64,000 nucleotides of DNA from Hymenobacter qilianensis (GTDB taxonomy: Bacteria > Bacteroidota > Bacteroidia > Cytophagales > Hymenobacteraceae): positions 1,674,001 to 1,738,000 of the forward strand of contig NZ_CP060784.1 of the NCBI RefSeq assembly GCF_014489555.1, given 5' to 3'. Position 1 is the first letter of the stretch. Every line of letters begins with the position of its first letter. This document shows positions 9,316-19,496 of the stretch, piece after piece. The translations under genes and the position numbers were made by a program. Below the pieces are notes generated by a model. The model was not told where the DNA came from and ran no database searches. It was given only the letters and a program-made list of their open reading frames with translations.

Positions 9316-9350
9316 AAAAAAGCCCCCAGAAAAATGCCGGGGGCTTTTTT
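9316..9350 (-). terminator. Intrinsic terminator downstream of the 2OG-Fe oxygenase
   Basis: The stem GCCCCCAG...CCGGGGGC lies between A and T runs, downstream on the minus strand of the oxygenase stop (9392) and upstream of chrA. It separates two same-strand genes. Confidence 0.8.
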
Positions 9351-9391
9351 ACCTCAATTATCGGTTGTCAGTAATTAGCTGACAACAACGG

Positions 9392-10369
9392 TTACTTTTT
9401 CTTCAAGCCAAGCTCAATCAACCGCTCGTTCAGGAACTCGCCGGCGGTAATGTCTGCTTCCTGCTTAGGATTGTCGGGCGTAACGCAGTTTTCGAGTGCT
9501 GCCAAGCTCATTTCGGAGCGAGGGTGCATGAAAAATGGTACAGAGAAGCGCGAAGAGTTCATCTTCTCACGGGGCGGATTTACCACGCGGTGAATGGTGC
9601 TCTTGAGTACGCCATTGGTCAGGCGCTGGAGCATGTCGCCCACGTTTACCACGATCTGGTCGGGCAGAGCTGTGATCGGAATCCACTTGCCATCGCGGCG
9701 CAACACTTGCAGGCCATCGGCCGAAGCGCCCATAAGCAGCGTAATCAGGTTGATGTCGCCGTGTTCGGCGGCCCGTACTGCATCAGCCGGCACCGCATCG
9801 GGGTTCTCGATGGGGAAGTAATGAATGGGGCGCAGGATGCTGTTGCCGTTGCGCACCTTATCATCGAAGTAGTTTTCGGGCAGATTCAGGTATAAAGCAA
9901 TGGCGCGCAGTACGTCCTTACCCGCTGCTTCCAGCGTTTTGTACGTGGTCAGCGTAGTCTGGTGAAAGGTAGGGACTTCCTTCGGCCAGATGTTGTCGGG
10001 GTACTCATTTTTGATGGGGTCATTCGGGTCGTCTACCTCTTGGCCTACGTGGTAGAATTCCTTCAGGTCGCCGGTGTTGCGGCCTTTCGCGTGCTCCTTG
10101 CCTTTGCCTATGTAACCGCGCTGCCCGGCCAAAGCAGGGTTCTCGTAGCTTTGCTTTACCTCATCGGGCAGGGAGAAAAAGGATTTTACGTCGGCGTAGA
10201 GCTGGGTGGTTTGCTCTTCGGTTAGGCCATGATTACGCAGGGCCACGAAGCCGATGCTTTGGTAAGCATCACCGAGTTGTTGGACGAAGCGCTGCTTGCG
10301 CTCCGGGTCGCCTGACCGGAAGTCGGCTAGATCGAGGGATGGAATTTCTTCCAGCAATGTTGGGTCCAT
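9392..10369 (-). CDS. Isopenicillin-N-synthase-like 2-oxoglutarate/Fe(II) oxygenase
   Basis: A 325-residue protein of the plant-type/IPNS 2OG-Fe(II) dioxygenase family. The N-terminal DIOX_N part begins IPSLDLADFRSGDPE and includes IGFVALRNHGLTEEQ. The Fe ligands are the HxD of AAEHGDINLITLL (about residue 205) and the distal His of KSTIHRVVNPP. The 2-oxoglutarate-binding R-x-S follows in SSRFSVPFFMHP. The family hydroxylates or desaturates small molecules and includes ethylene-forming and gibberellin oxidases, so the substrate is open. The gene stands alone, divergent from a lipoprotein gene about 130 bp away. The frame is intact and the length normal. Confidence 0.85.
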   Translation of the reverse strand: MDPTLLEEIPSLDLADFRSGDPERKQRFVQQLGDAYQSIGFVALRNHGLTEEQTTQLYADVKSFFSLPDEVKQSYENPALAGQRGYIGKGKEHAKGRNTGDLKEFYHVGQEVDDPNDPIKNEYPDNIWPKEVPTFHQTTLTTYKTLEAAGKDVLRAIALYLNLPENYFDDKVRNGNSILRPIHYFPIENPDAVPADAVRAAEHGDINLITLLMGASADGLQVLRRDGKWIPITALPDQIVVNVGDMLQRLTNGVLKSTIHRVVNPPREKMNSSRFSVPFFMHPRSEMSLAALENCVTPDNPKQEADITAGEFLNERLIELGLKKK

Positions 10370-10496
10370 AGCGGAAAATCAAGATACTTTTGAGCAATCA
10401 TTTCGTGTTGTGCAAGGTACTCAAAAATCAAATGTCATCTTTGTAACTCAACATTACCCGATATTCGGCTTCTTTGGTACTATTTCCTTTTTCATT

Positions 10497-11324
10497 ATGA
10501 AAGCATCAACTTTACTCTTAAGCGGCGCCATGTTTTTAGGCGTTGTAGCCTGCGACACAACTCGTCAGCAAACCGAAACTGCCACGCAGACCATCGCTGA
10601 GAATACAGCGCCGGGTGGATTGTCAAGCATGGAAAAGAATGGCATCCGCCTGACTCCTTTCAACGACTCGCCTAAATATCCGGAGTCGCAGATGCGGCTG
10701 AAGACGCCAACCTCTGGCAATACCGTAGCCTCCGGTGCTGTGCCCTTCGACTATGACTTAAGTAACTTTCAGCTGACCAAGATGACCGGCGGCATACACG
10801 CCGAGCACATGGCCAATTCGCAGCAAGGCCAGCACATTCATAATATCGTCGACAATGAGCCCTATACCGCTCACTACACGACCGAGTTTACCAAGAATAT
10901 CCCTGATGGTCAGCACGTGGTGCTGTCGTTCCTGTCGCGCTCCTATCACGAAAGCCTGAAGCATCGTGGTGCCTATGACCTGCGCGTGATCAATGTTGGC
11001 TCGGCGCGCGCCACCCCGCTGGGGGCCGATTTGGCCGCTCCGCACATGTTCTATAGCCGGCCTAAGGATACCTATTCGGGTAACGATACCAAGAAGGTAA
11101 TGCTGGATTTTTATCTGGTTAATACTACGCTCAGCCCTGAAGGCGCCAAAGTGCGCGCTACCATCAACGGAACCGAGTTTATGTTGGATCAGTGGCTGCC
11201 GTATATGATGGAAGGCTTGCCCGCCGGCCAAAACACCATAAAGCTGGAGCTGGTCGACACCAATGGTACTGTCATTCCGGGACCGTTCAACTCCGTCACC
11301 CGCACGTTCACCCTTCAGCCTTAA
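10497..11324 (+). CDS. Lipoprotein of unknown function
   Basis: A 275-residue predicted lipoprotein. I chose the ATG at 10497 because it gives a signal peptide MKASTLLLSGAMFLGVVAC with a lipobox ending in Cys-19 (GVVAC). An upstream in-frame extension would bury it and overlap the divergent oxygenase. The mature part has a low-complexity Thr/Gln-rich linker, then a beta-rich region with HMANSQQGQHIHNIVDNEPY and a closing segment (GLPAGQNTIKLELVDTNG) that resembles the end of an immunoglobulin-like domain. It contains several His residues but no recognised catalytic motif. A terminator follows at 11354. I do not recognise a named family. Confidence 0.75.
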   Translation: MKASTLLLSGAMFLGVVACDTTRQQTETATQTIAENTAPGGLSSMEKNGIRLTPFNDSPKYPESQMRLKTPTSGNTVASGAVPFDYDLSNFQLTKMTGGIHAEHMANSQQGQHIHNIVDNEPYTAHYTTEFTKNIPDGQHVVLSFLSRSYHESLKHRGAYDLRVINVGSARATPLGADLAAPHMFYSRPKDTYSGNDTKKVMLDFYLVNTTLSPEGAKVRATINGTEFMLDQWLPYMMEGLPAGQNTIKLELVDTNGTVIPGPFNSVTRTFTLQP

Positions 11325-11353
11325 GCAGCTATTGCTGATTGCTTGATTTTCAG

Positions 11354-11394
11354 TAAAAAGCCTGTTCATGCTAAGCGTGAACAGGTTTTTTTTT
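11354..11394 (+). terminator. Intrinsic terminator after the 10497 lipoprotein
   Basis: The stem CCTGTTCA/TGAACAGG has a nine-base loop and is followed by a run of nine T. It is one of the few terminators here not based on a C run. The following 200 bp to the next ATG is AT-rich with no other gene. Confidence 0.88.
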
Positions 11395-11600
11395 ATGTTT
11401 TAGCTTATATAGTTCATTTTTAATACAGAAAAAGTTCTATTTTTAAAAAAAATCTTCCCTTACGTTCACAGTTAGTAGTTTTGGCTTGGCTTTCGCAGAC
11501 CGGAGCCGCTCCCTAGATTACTTGGAATGTGACGGGGCAAGAGAACGAAGTCAAAGATGAGCTTGTTGAGCTCTCTGGCAATATCTTTTTGGTGTTAACT

Positions 11601-13651
11601 ATGCGTTTTTACAAGTCATTTTTTACGCTGGCGGTCGTGCTAGCTGTGAGCTTACAGGCTCAGGCCCAACATGCTGTATGGGCCAACAAAGTGGTAGAGG
11701 TATCATCGCAGAAGGCAGAAGGGAAAGAGGCGTTCTCGCCCGACAAGGTGTTAGGTGAGCCGAACGCCAAGCCGCTTGGCCAAGTGAGCAACGATGCCTG
11801 GATTCCGAAGAAAGAAGGGAAAGAGGAATTCGTGGAAGTTCGCTTCAGTAAGTCGTTGATTGCCCGTCAGGTCACGGTCGTGGAAAATTTTAATCCCGGA
11901 TCGGTCACTAAAATTGAATTAATTGACACGCGCGGCGGCAAACATCAGGTGTATGAAAACAAGAACCCGGGCCCCATTCCGGAGCTATTTCGCTCTCTGC
12001 AAGTGACTTTTGAGCCGGGCACTTACCGGACCATCGGCGTACGAGTGACCATGAACACGCTTAAAGTGAATGGCGTGAATCAGATAGATGCTATTGGTAT
12101 TGCCGACGTGGCCGCCACCATGGTAAAGGAGGAATTCAAATCGGCCGCCGCAGATGAGAACGGCGTGTCAGCTGATTCGTCGATGGTGAACCTCGGGCCT
12201 ACCGTCAATTCCAAGTACGTTGATACCCACCCGGTTATATCACCCGATGGCAAAACGCTGTTCTTCGCTCGTCAGGAGAGCCCGCAGAATGTGGGGGCAA
12301 AGATGATGTGCAGGACGTGTGGTACAGCAATTTGCGCGACGCGGCCATGAAGTCGTGGAACCCTGCCAAAAACATCGGCGGACCCATCAACACGCCTGGT
12401 CCGAATGGCTTAGCCTCGGTATCGTCGGACGGTAATGCGGTGGTCTTGATCAATGTGTACAATCCCGATGGCTCGCTGGATCCCAAAGGCTTGAGTATGG
12501 CGCGACGTACGCCCACCGGCTGGACAAAGCCAACGAAGATTGAAGTAGAGGACTTTTATAACGACGACCCCGAAAACGTTGATTTCTACCTTGCTACCTC
12601 GGGCAAGGAACTGCTGATGGCAGTACAGCGCAAAGACGGGCAGGGCCAGCAGGACCTATATGTAAGTCTGCTCAAGAGTGATGGCAAAACCTGGGGAAAG
12701 CCTCGCAATTTGGGTACCTCGGTAAATACTAAAAAGGCTGAGTTTGCTCCTTTTCTGGCCGCTGATGGCAAAACCCTGTACTTCGCCTCTGAAGGCCACG
12801 GTGGGTATGGACAAAGCGACATTTTTTATAGCAAGCGCCTCGACGACACCTGGACAAGCTGGACCAAGCCCCGCAATCTGGGCTCCAATATCAATTCCTC
12901 TGATTTCGATGCTTACTATACCGTATCGGCGGCGGGAGAGGATGCTTACCTGGTGTCGTCGCGCAACGGTACAGAAGGCTCACGCGACATCTTTCGCATT
13001 GGCCTTACGCCTCAGTTTAAGCCGGAAGTAGTAACCCTGGTTCGGGGACGCGTGCTCGATGCCAGCACCAAAAAACCAGTTGCCGCCAAAATTCGCTATG
13101 AGAACCTGCTGACCGGCGAAGAGTTGGGTGTGGCTGAGACGAGCCCAGTAGACGGCTCCTATACGATTGTACTTCCTTCGGGAGCGCACTATGGCTACCG
13201 GGCGGAGGCTGCCGACTATATTTCAGAAAGCGACAACATCGACGTAACTGATCGGCAGAAGTACACCGAGCTAACGCAGGATTTGTACCTGATTCCGTTC
13301 ACGGTAGGGCAAACCATCAAGCTGACCAATATCTTCTTCGCTCAGAGCAAGTTCTTTCTGCGCGAAAACTCTTATCCCGAGCTACAACGCCTGATCGGGA
13401 TTATGAAAGAGTATCCGAACATGGAAATCAAGCTGGAAGGCCACACCGATAATCAGGGCGACCCGGCCTTGAACGTGAAGCTAAGCCTTGACCGCGTGAA
13501 TGAGGTGAAGAAGTACTTGGTTGCACGAGGCATTTCTGCCACTCGTATTACCACGGAAGGCTTTGGCGGCAGCAAGCCCGTAGGCAGCAACGACCAAGAG
13601 GAAACACGCCGTCTCAATCGGCGGGTTGAATTCAGGATCACGAAGAAATAG
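11601..13651 (+). CDS. OmpA-family envelope protein with PD40 repeats, PorE-like (apparent frameshift at 12293-12297)
   Basis: A periplasmic, peptidoglycan-binding protein. From the ATG at 11601 there is a signal peptide (MRFYKSFFTLAVVLAVSLQA...QA), then an unassigned beta domain (residues about 25-170), then PD40/WD40-like repeats (VISPDGKTLFFARQESPQN; FAPFLAADGKTLYFASEGHGG), a carboxypeptidase-regulatory-like domain (LVRGRVLDASTKKPVAAKI), and a C-terminal OmpA domain with IKLEGHTDNQGDPALNVKLS and RRLNRRVEFRI. The PD40-CRD-OmpA order is that of PorE-type proteins linked to type IX secretion and gliding in Bacteroidetes, though PorE usually has N-terminal TPRs. The break is at five G (12293-12297); one extra G gives SPQNVGGKDDVQDVWYSNL and 683 residues. 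A long palindromic terminator follows. Confidence 0.85.
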
Positions 13652-13666
13652 TATTTCATTTATCTG

Positions 13667-13726
13667 ATACTTTACCTATAAAGAATCCCCCAGCTGAGCT
13701 GGGGGGCTTCTTTATAGGTAAAGTAT
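13667..13726. terminator. Long palindromic terminator after the OmpA/PD40 gene
   Basis: A nearly perfect 60-bp inverted repeat. The outer arms ATACTTTACCTATAAAGAA and their complement enclose CCCCCAGCTGAGCTGGGGGG. The left inner arm has five C and the right six G. It is much longer than a minimal terminator and lies 15 bp after the stop. Confidence 0.85.
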
Positions 13727-13933
13727 GGCCCGTGTCTACTTTACGATGAGGAGGAGTTTGCATGCTCTGCTAAACCAGACCTTCCCTTTTATCGTCTACT
13801 TCAACGAGTAGCTGTCCTTCGGTCAAAAACGAAAAGTCAGCGTATCTCTAAGCAAGCGGAGCATTTGAGACTGTCGGAAGCGGCAGTAAAGCCACGCTTC
13901 TCCTACGCTGATCGCCTGATACAACCTCTGCCC

Positions 13934-14350
13934 GTGGATAAGATTTCTTGCACCCTCTTAGTAGACGACGACCGAATTAATAATTTCCTCAACCAAAGGC
14001 TCTTGGAAGGCCTTAACATGACAGAGAAGCTGCTCACGGCCCTGAATGGGAAGGAGGCGCTTTCTATGTTTGAGAAGGAATGCCGGGAGTCTGGGTGCCC
14101 GGCGCTGGTATTGCTCGATGTGAATATGCCCGTGATGAACGGCTTCGAGTTTCTGGAAGCTTACGACCGGCTCGATATTACGCCCAAAGAACATGTGATC
14201 ATCATTATGCTCACTACGTCGCTGCACCCGCGCGACGTAGAGCGCGTGCAGCAGCTAGGCATTGCAGGCTTTATGAATAAGCCACTGACTAAGGAGAAGG
14301 TAAACGATATTCTGAAAGCTCATTTTAATCGAGAGCTGCCGCTGGAGTAA
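13934..14350 (+). CDS. Single-domain response regulator (CheY-like)
   Basis: A stand-alone receiver domain of about 138 residues. Visible are the acidic pocket [10 protein letters not shown], the phospho-acceptor Asp in [14 protein letters not shown], the Thr in [12 protein letters not shown] and the Lys in [10 protein letters not shown]. No output domain is present. I prefer the GTG at 13934 ([12 protein letters not shown]); a TTG start at 13865 would add an unlikely N-terminal stretch. Such proteins in Bacteroidetes act as phosphate relays with hybrid kinases. No kinase is adjacent; the nearest are at 43.4 and 51.9 kb. It converges with floA across a terminator. Confidence 0.85.
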   Translation: MDKISCTLLVDDDRINNFLNQRLLEGLNMTEKLLTALNGKEALSMFEKECRESGCPALVLLDVNMPVMNGFEFLEAYDRLDITPKEHVIIIMLTTSLHPRDVERVQQLGIAGFMNKPLTKEKVNDILKAHFNRELPLE

Positions 14351-14395
14351 GCACAAACAGGTTTTGTCCGAGCAGTGTAGTCTGATTGCAAAGAC

Positions 14396-14435
14396 AAAAC
14401 GCCCCCGAACGCTAAGTGTTCGGGGGGCGTTTTTA
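14396..14435. terminator. Bidirectional terminator between the receiver gene and floA
   Basis: CGCCCCCGAAC, a short loop, then GTTCGGGGGGCG and a T run. The left arm has five C and the right six G. It is placed correctly only if floA ends at the restored stop (14478), which supports that restoration. Confidence 0.88.
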
Positions 14436-14477
14436 TAAAAACTTAATTGCAAAAGCGCTGTCTGTTGCCGTTTCTTA

Positions 14478-15478
14478 TCAGGTCTGACGGGTTTCGTCGC
14501 GGCCGGGCTTGATGCTGCTACTTTGCCCCCAGGATTTGCAATGGAGTCACGCATGTCCGTGTCTGACTGGATGTTGCGCATTTTGTAGTAGTCCATAATA
14601 CCGAGGTTGCCGCTACGGAAGGCTTCGGAAATGGCCTTTGGAATTTCGGCTTCAGCTTCTACCACACGGGCCTTGGCTTCCTGCGTCTTGGCGCGGTTTT
14701 CCTGCTCCACGGCTACGGCCATGGCCCGGCGTTCCTCGGCTTTGGCTTCGGCCACTTTCAGGTCGGCGGTGGCTTGGTCTATTTGCAGTTTTGCCCCGAT
14801 GTTTTCGCCGATGTCAATGTCAGCAATATCAATAGAGAGAATCTCGAAGGCAGTACCGGCATCGAGGCCTTTTTGCAGCACCAGCTTAGATATTTTATCC
14901 GGATTTTCGAGCACTTCCTTATGAGAGCGCGACGAGCCAATGCTCGTCACGATGCCCTCACCCACGCGGGCCAGAATCGTTTCTTCGCCGGCCCCGCCCA
15001 CGAGTTGCGCGATGTTGGCCCGCACCGTAATCCGGGCTTTGGCGATAAGCTGAATGCCATCTTGCGCTACCGCCGCCACGTTGGGCGTGTTGATTACCTT
15101 GGGATTAACGGAAGTCGTGACAGCCTCGAATACGTCGCGGCCAGCCAGGTCAATGGCAGTAGCCTGCTTAAAAGTGAGCGGAATATTGGCCTTGTCAGCC
15201 GAAATAAGTGCTTTGATAACGCTTGGAATATTGCCCCCAGCCAAGTAGTGCGTTTCTAGATCGTTCGCGGTTAGCTCCAAGCCGGCCTTGGTGCTCGTAA
15301 TCAGGGAGTTGACGATGAGCGTGGGCGACACCTTGCGTACCCGCATCAGCACCAGCTGAAACAGGCTGACCCGCACCCCCGAGAAAATAGCTGTAATCCA
15401 GAGCCCGATGGGAAAGAAGTACAGAAATACCAGCAGAGCTACGGCCGCGATGGCCAGCGGAATAAAGGGAAACTCCAT
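14478..15478 (-). CDS. floA: Flotillin-like protein FloA (apparent frameshift near the C-terminus at 14526-14530)
   Basis: FloA is a membrane scaffolding protein of bacterial functional membrane microdomains. It has an N-terminal hydrophobic hairpin ([21 protein letters not shown]), an SPFH-type core ([25 protein letters not shown] in parts) and an Ala/Glu-rich coiled-coil ([20 protein letters not shown]). As read, the frame runs past the expected end and through the terminator. One extra base in the five-C run at 14526-14530 gives the natural ending [20 protein letters not shown] followed by QT and a stop at 14478, 333 residues in all. That is the usual FloA length and leaves the terminator outside the gene. 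It is preceded by nfeD, the canonical partner. Confidence 0.9.
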
Positions 15479-15520
15479 TAAGTAAGGGTTAGACGTAGGT
15501 GGAAATAGGAGAAAAACGAC

Positions 15521-15534
15521 TTGGGGGGCTTTTT
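15521..15534 (+). other. Orphan terminator-like arm GGGGGGCTTTTT between nfeD and floA
   Basis: TTGGGGGGCTTTTT matches one arm of this genome's standard terminators, but no complementary CCCCCC arm lies nearby. Relative to nfeD and floA (minus strand) it reads as AAAAAGCCCCCC, the wrong orientation for termination. Similar orphan arms occur at 26978, 37723, 42643 and 48630. Confidence 0.6.
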
Positions 15535-15561
15535 AGAGCTAAGCCAGCGCTGCCTTCAAGG

Positions 15562-16026
15562 TTAAGCTTGCTCTACAATGATACGGTTCTGCTCGATGCG
15601 CAAAACGCGCACGGCGGTGCCAGCATCCAGAAACTCACCCCGCGTGGCAGCTTCTCTGCGGTCTTCGCCAAACAGAACAGTGCCGGCGGGCCGTAGCGCC
15701 GATAGAGCTCGTCCGGTAGCGCCGGGCTGCACATCGGGGCGGCGCACGTCGCGCACGTGGCTGTCATTCACATCGGTGAGGGCAAACCTGTGCAGGTTTT
15801 TCGGTCGGAGGCCCACGTACAGCATCACGCCCGCAGCCACCACTGAAAACAACAGCGCGTAGTGGCCAGCCGTGGTGCCCAAATCACGATAGCCCAGCCA
15901 TACGCCCGCCACCAGTAACCCAAATCCAACCAGTCCGACCAACGTAGTGCCCGGAATAAAGAGCACCTCAACTACCAAAAACAGCAGGCCGAAAAGCAAC
16001 AGTAAAACAACGGTAAGCCAGTCCAT
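15562..16026 (-). CDS. nfeD: NfeD family membrane protein
   Basis: A 154-residue NfeD-like protein. The first about 80 residues hold three hydrophobic segments (LTVVLLLLFGLLFLVVEVLFIPG, VGFGLLVAGVWLGY, LLFSVVAAGVMLYVGL). The C-terminal part is the OB-fold NfeD domain, with GATGRALSALRPAGTVLFG and ending RVLRIEQNRIIVE. NfeD proteins associate with SPFH/flotillin proteins in membrane microdomains. Here nfeD lies immediately upstream of floA on the same strand (83 bp apart). The short form without the serine-protease domain is what is seen. The frame is intact. Confidence 0.9.
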   Translation of the reverse strand: MDWLTVVLLLLFGLLFLVVEVLFIPGTTLVGLVGFGLLVAGVWLGYRDLGTTAGHYALLFSVVAAGVMLYVGLRPKNLHRFALTDVNDSHVRDVRRPDVQPGATGRALSALRPAGTVLFGEDRREAATRGEFLDAGTAVRVLRIEQNRIIVEQA

Positions 16027-16225
16027 AGAAAGGAAAGTAGGATGTGTTCTTAAATATACACAAAAACAACCGCCGTTGCCAGAGCAAGCGCCGAGCTTCT
16101 GCTGCTATTAACTAGGCGGCTTGGTCCGTTAGTAGTTCCATGCGAAGTATCGTCAGGACGTATTTAGGGAAGCAAGATGAGGCATGTTGAGCCCACCAAC
16201 TGCGCTCTAGTTTCGTATTGGGGTC

Positions 16226-16480
16226 ATGATGAAACAACGTGAAATAACCGACGAATCAAATACCGCCTGGACCTGCGTGCAAGCCTACGCCGGCCTCGAT
16301 AGCAAAACCGCCGAGCAAGCCACCAAGCTAGCCGAAGCCCAAGATGGAACCGTGACAGTAGTTTGTACGCCCAGCGGCGGCGCGCAAACCGTGCGTCTGG
16401 AACTGGATAAAGACTGGCTGGAAGAGCTTTCGGATGAGGAGCTAACTACTGCTATTACATCGGCTGGTTCTGGCAGCTAA
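16226..16480 (+). CDS. Small acidic protein of unknown function
   Basis: An 84-residue soluble protein, rich in Glu, Asp, Ala and Thr, starting MMKQREITDESNTAWTC. It has no signal peptide or membrane segment. It is followed 14 bp later by a strong bidirectional terminator, which supports it being a real transcription unit. A second in-frame ATG follows at 16229. It has two Cys but no recognisable motif. About 200 bp upstream is non-coding. I do not recognise a family. Confidence 0.65.
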   Translation: MMKQREITDESNTAWTCVQAYAGLDSKTAEQATKLAEAQDGTVTVVCTPSGGAQTVRLELDKDWLEELSDEELTTAITSAGSGS

Positions 16481-16493
16481 CATAATAAACAGC

Positions 16494-16529
16494 AAAAAAG
16501 CCCCCACAGTTATTTGTGGGGGCTTTTTT
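16494..16529. terminator. Bidirectional terminator between the 16226 gene and proS
   Basis: Perfect stem GCCCCCACA/TGTGGGGGC with flanking A and T runs, between convergent genes. Confidence 0.92.
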
Positions 16530-16546
16530 AAATAAAGGCAACACTC

Positions 16547-18022
16547 CTAATACGCTCGCGCAAAGTGAGCGCGCCGTGTGCTGGGCTTCCCAGTCACAAT
16601 GCAGATGCCATCTTCATCAGGCTCGGCAAGCGCCAGGCAGCGAATCGTGGCTTTAGTTTCCTCTTTGATGCGCTCCTCCGTTTCGGGAGTGCCATCATAA
16701 TGAGCTACAACAAAGCCGCCGGGGCCGTCGAGTACCTGCTTGAACTCCTCATAGCTTTCCACGCGGGTGGTGTGGGTTTCGCGGAAGTTGTGAGCGCGCT
16801 GGTAGATATTATTTTGGATGTCCTGAAGTAGCTGATCGATGTTATTCACAATGTCGGTGAGCGGCATGTTCAACTTCTCTTTGGTGTCGCGGCGGGCTAC
16901 TTCTACCGTGCCGTTCTCCAAGTCGCGCATACCGATGGCCAAGCGCACGGGTACGCCTTTTAGCTCCCACTCAGCAAACTTAAAGCCTGGGCGCTCGGTG
17001 TCGCGGTCGTCGAGCTTCACACTGATGCCCCGCTCCAGCAAGCCCATCTGAATAGGCCGGATGCGCTCCTTTAGCTCATCTAGCTGGCCGGTTTTGTAAA
17101 TGGGCACGATAACCACCTGAATAGGAGCCAGCTTGGGGGGCAAAATCAGGCCGTCGTCGTCGGAGTGGGCCATCACCAAAGCACCCATCAGGCGGGTACT
17201 CACGCCCCAGCTTGTTCCCCACACGTGCTCCAGGCTGCCTTCTTTGTTGGTAAACTGTACGTCGAAGGCCTTGGCAAAATTCTGCCCCAGAAAGTGGGAA
17301 GTGCCCGCCTGCAAGGCCTTGCCGTCCTGCATCAAACCCTCGATGCAGTAGGTTTCGAGGGCACCCGCGAAGCGCTCATTCTCGGTCTTCACGCCTTTTA
17401 CCACCGGCAGGGCCATCCACTCTTCCGCAAACTCGGCGTACACGTCCAGCATCTGGCGCGTTTCGGCGAGGGCTTCCTCGGCCGTAGCGTGGGCCGTGTG
17501 ACCTTCCTGCCACAAGAACTCGGCGGTGCGCAGAAACAAGCGCGTGCGCATTTCCCAGCGCACCACGTTAGCCCACTGGTTAATGAGCAAAGGCAGGTCG
17601 CGGTAGCTCTGAATCCAATTTTTGTAGGTGCTCCAGATGATGGCCTCAGAGGTCGGCCGCACTATCAATTCTTCCTCCAGCTTGGCATTGGGGTCGACGC
17701 GCAGCTTCCCCGGATTGTCGGGGTCTGTTTGTAACCGATAGTGCGTTACCACGGCACATTCTTTGGCGAAACCTTCGGCGTTTTTTTCTTCGGCTTCAAA
17801 TAAACTTTTGGGTACAAACAGCGGAAAGTAGGCATTTTCGTGGCCCGTGCGCTTGAACATATCGTCGAGCTGGCGTTGCATCTTTTCCCAGATGGCATAG
17901 CCATACGGCTTGATAACCATACAGCCCCGTACAGCCGAGTTCTCGGCCAGGCCGGCGCGCTTCACTAACTCATTGTACCACAGCGAATAATCTTCGCTCC
18001 GCTTCGGCAAACTTTTACTCAT
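16547..18022 (-). CDS. proS: Prolyl-tRNA synthetase, archaeal/eukaryote-like short type
   Basis: A 491-residue class II aminoacyl-tRNA synthetase charging tRNA-Pro. The start [20 protein letters not shown] at 18022 is chosen because the frame continues upstream through sequence that belongs to the divergent lipoprotein leader. Motif 1/2 regions include [32 protein letters not shown] and [31 protein letters not shown]; motif 3 is [21 protein letters not shown]. The anticodon-binding domain follows ([15 protein letters not shown]), with the zinc-associated C-terminus ending [14 protein letters not shown]. It lacks the bacterial editing insertion and so is ProRS type 3, usual in Bacteroidetes. 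The frame is intact. Confidence 0.96.
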   Translation of the reverse strand: MSKSLPKRSEDYSLWYNELVKRAGLAENSAVRGCMVIKPYGYAIWEKMQRQLDDMFKRTGHENAYFPLFVPKSLFEAEEKNAEGFAKECAVVTHYRLQTDPDNPGKLRVDPNAKLEEELIVRPTSEAIIWSTYKNWIQSYRDLPLLINQWANVVRWEMRTRLFLRTAEFLWQEGHTAHATAEEALAETRQMLDVYAEFAEEWMALPVVKGVKTENERFAGALETYCIEGLMQDGKALQAGTSHFLGQNFAKAFDVQFTNKEGSLEHVWGTSWGVSTRLMGALVMAHSDDDGLILPPKLAPIQVVIVPIYKTGQLDELKERIRPIQMGLLERGISVKLDDRDTERPGFKFAEWELKGVPVRLAIGMRDLENGTVEVARRDTKEKLNMPLTDIVNNIDQLLQDIQNNIYQRAHNFRETHTTRVESYEEFKQVLDGPGGFVVAHYDGTPETEERIKEETKATIRCLALAEPDEDGICIVTGKPSTRRAHFARAY

Positions 18023-18215
18023 CTTTGGAGTATCTTTAAATAAGCAAATCTGTTCGTACTCTGGTACAACATTTGACACAACAAAAGGCACCGTTTCGGG
18101 GCAAATTACGTTATTAAAACCCAAGCAGTCCGCTACATTAGCGGAGAAGAGCATGGGTCCGGTTAGGTTACCCTTATTCTCTACTTTCTTGGTCCACCCT
18201 TTCGCGCCAGCAGAC

Positions 18216-19429
18216 ATGAAAAATTTCCTCCCAGCCTTATTGCCCACTTTGGCCCTGCTCACGCTCGGGGGCTGCGTTGGCACGTCGGCGCTCACCTCCA
18301 CGGAGAGCGACGGTGTTTACTATACTTCCAAGGATAAGACAACTCTCGTTGCTTCGGCAGCCCCCGCCTCGTATGAGGAAGGCGGCTACGAAGCTACCAC
18401 CGATGAGGCGGCCAATCCTGATTACAACGAGGGTGCTGCCTCATCGAACGCGCGTAGTGGCTCAGATGAATATTATGATGAAGACTATGGCTACTCGACG
18501 CGTATTCGTCGCTTTCATCAGCCATACCGTGGCACCGGCTTGGGCTATTATGATTTAGCCTACACCGATCCTTTTTGGTACGGGTCTAATGCCTATTATG
18601 GCGCTTATTCGCCCTACGGCGGCTTCTACGATCCTTTCTACAACCCTTACGCTTTTGGCGGCGGCTCTTTCATTAACATTGGCTTGGGCTTCGGCAACCC
18701 ATGGGCGCGCCCATGGCGCTATGGCTACGGTGGCGGCTATGGCATGGGCTACTACGATGGTTTCAACAACGGCTTCTATGGGGGCTGCGCGGTTATGGCT
18801 ATGGGGGCTTAGGCTACGGCGGCCTGGGATACGGCAACGTGTATAATCGTAACTACACCGACAATCGCCGTAGCAACGTAAACGTGGCCCCGCGCCGCGA
18901 CCGGAGCAGTCAGGCATATAATCTGGATCGTCCGACCAATAGCGGTCCGGTAATGTCTACCCGCAGCCGGGGCGGTAACGTGGTAGATGGTTCCGCCGCT
19001 CCCGCGCCAACTACTGCCGGCCGTGGTCGTGGTCGTGTGCTGAACGCGTCAGGCGCAGATTCACCGCAGCCTACTGCCCAGCCTTCGCAGCCCGGGGTAG
19101 TAACTGAATCGGCTACCAGTGCCAGCCAGCCACGCCGCTGGCGTACGGTAGAGCCAGCTTCGAATGATGGTACTGCTTCGCCTGCTCAATCTACTCGGGC
19201 TTTCCCATCACGCCGGGAGATGCGCAACGCGCCCAGTCAGCAAGTATCACGTCCTCAGCGCTCTGAGTCCTCAACATCTGAGCGCTCGACCCGGACGTAC
19301 TCACAGCCTTCGCGCTCCGAGTCATATTCGCAGCCTTCGCGTTCGGAATCTTATTCTTCCCCTTCAATGAGCAGCCCTAGCAATAGCGGTGGCAGCAACA
19401 GTGGCGGAAGCCGTGGACGCATTCGTTAA
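18216..19429 (+). CDS. Gly/Tyr-rich lipoprotein with Ser/Arg repeat tail (apparent frameshift at 18780-18784)
   Basis: A predicted lipoprotein of unknown function. The ATG at 18216 gives the signal [20 protein letters not shown] with the lipobox Cys. It is followed by an acidic linker, an Arg-containing segment ([14 protein letters not shown]), a long Gly/Tyr/Phe-rich region (about residues 110-210) and a Ser/Arg/Pro-rich, probably disordered tail. Five G at 18780-18784 break the frame; one extra G gives [20 protein letters not shown] and continues into the tail for 404 residues. The tail contains tandem copies of SQPSRSESY near 19305-19365. Composition suggests a flexible, surface-associated protein. 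It is divergent from proS. Similar Gly/Tyr-rich lipoproteins are common in Cytophagales but have no assigned role I know of. Confidence 0.75.
19302..19362 (+). repeat. 27-bp tandem coding repeat (SQPSRSESY units)
   Basis: Two adjacent, slightly diverged 27-bp units each encode SQPSRSESY, followed by a partial copy (SSPSMSS). An upstream related unit is [10 protein letters not shown]. The repeats lie in the disordered tail of the lipoprotein at 18216, so copy number could vary without breaking the frame. Confidence 0.7.
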
Positions 19430-19496
19430 GTCAAAGGCGTAAGCTCAATAATAATCTGCGCACGTTCGTTTACGCGAACCTGTCTATCTCTCCTTC

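Noticed and set aside
10296..10496. An upstream extension of the 10497 lipoprotein
   Set aside because: It overlaps the divergent oxygenase and would bury the signal peptide; the ATG at 10497 gives a proper lipobox.
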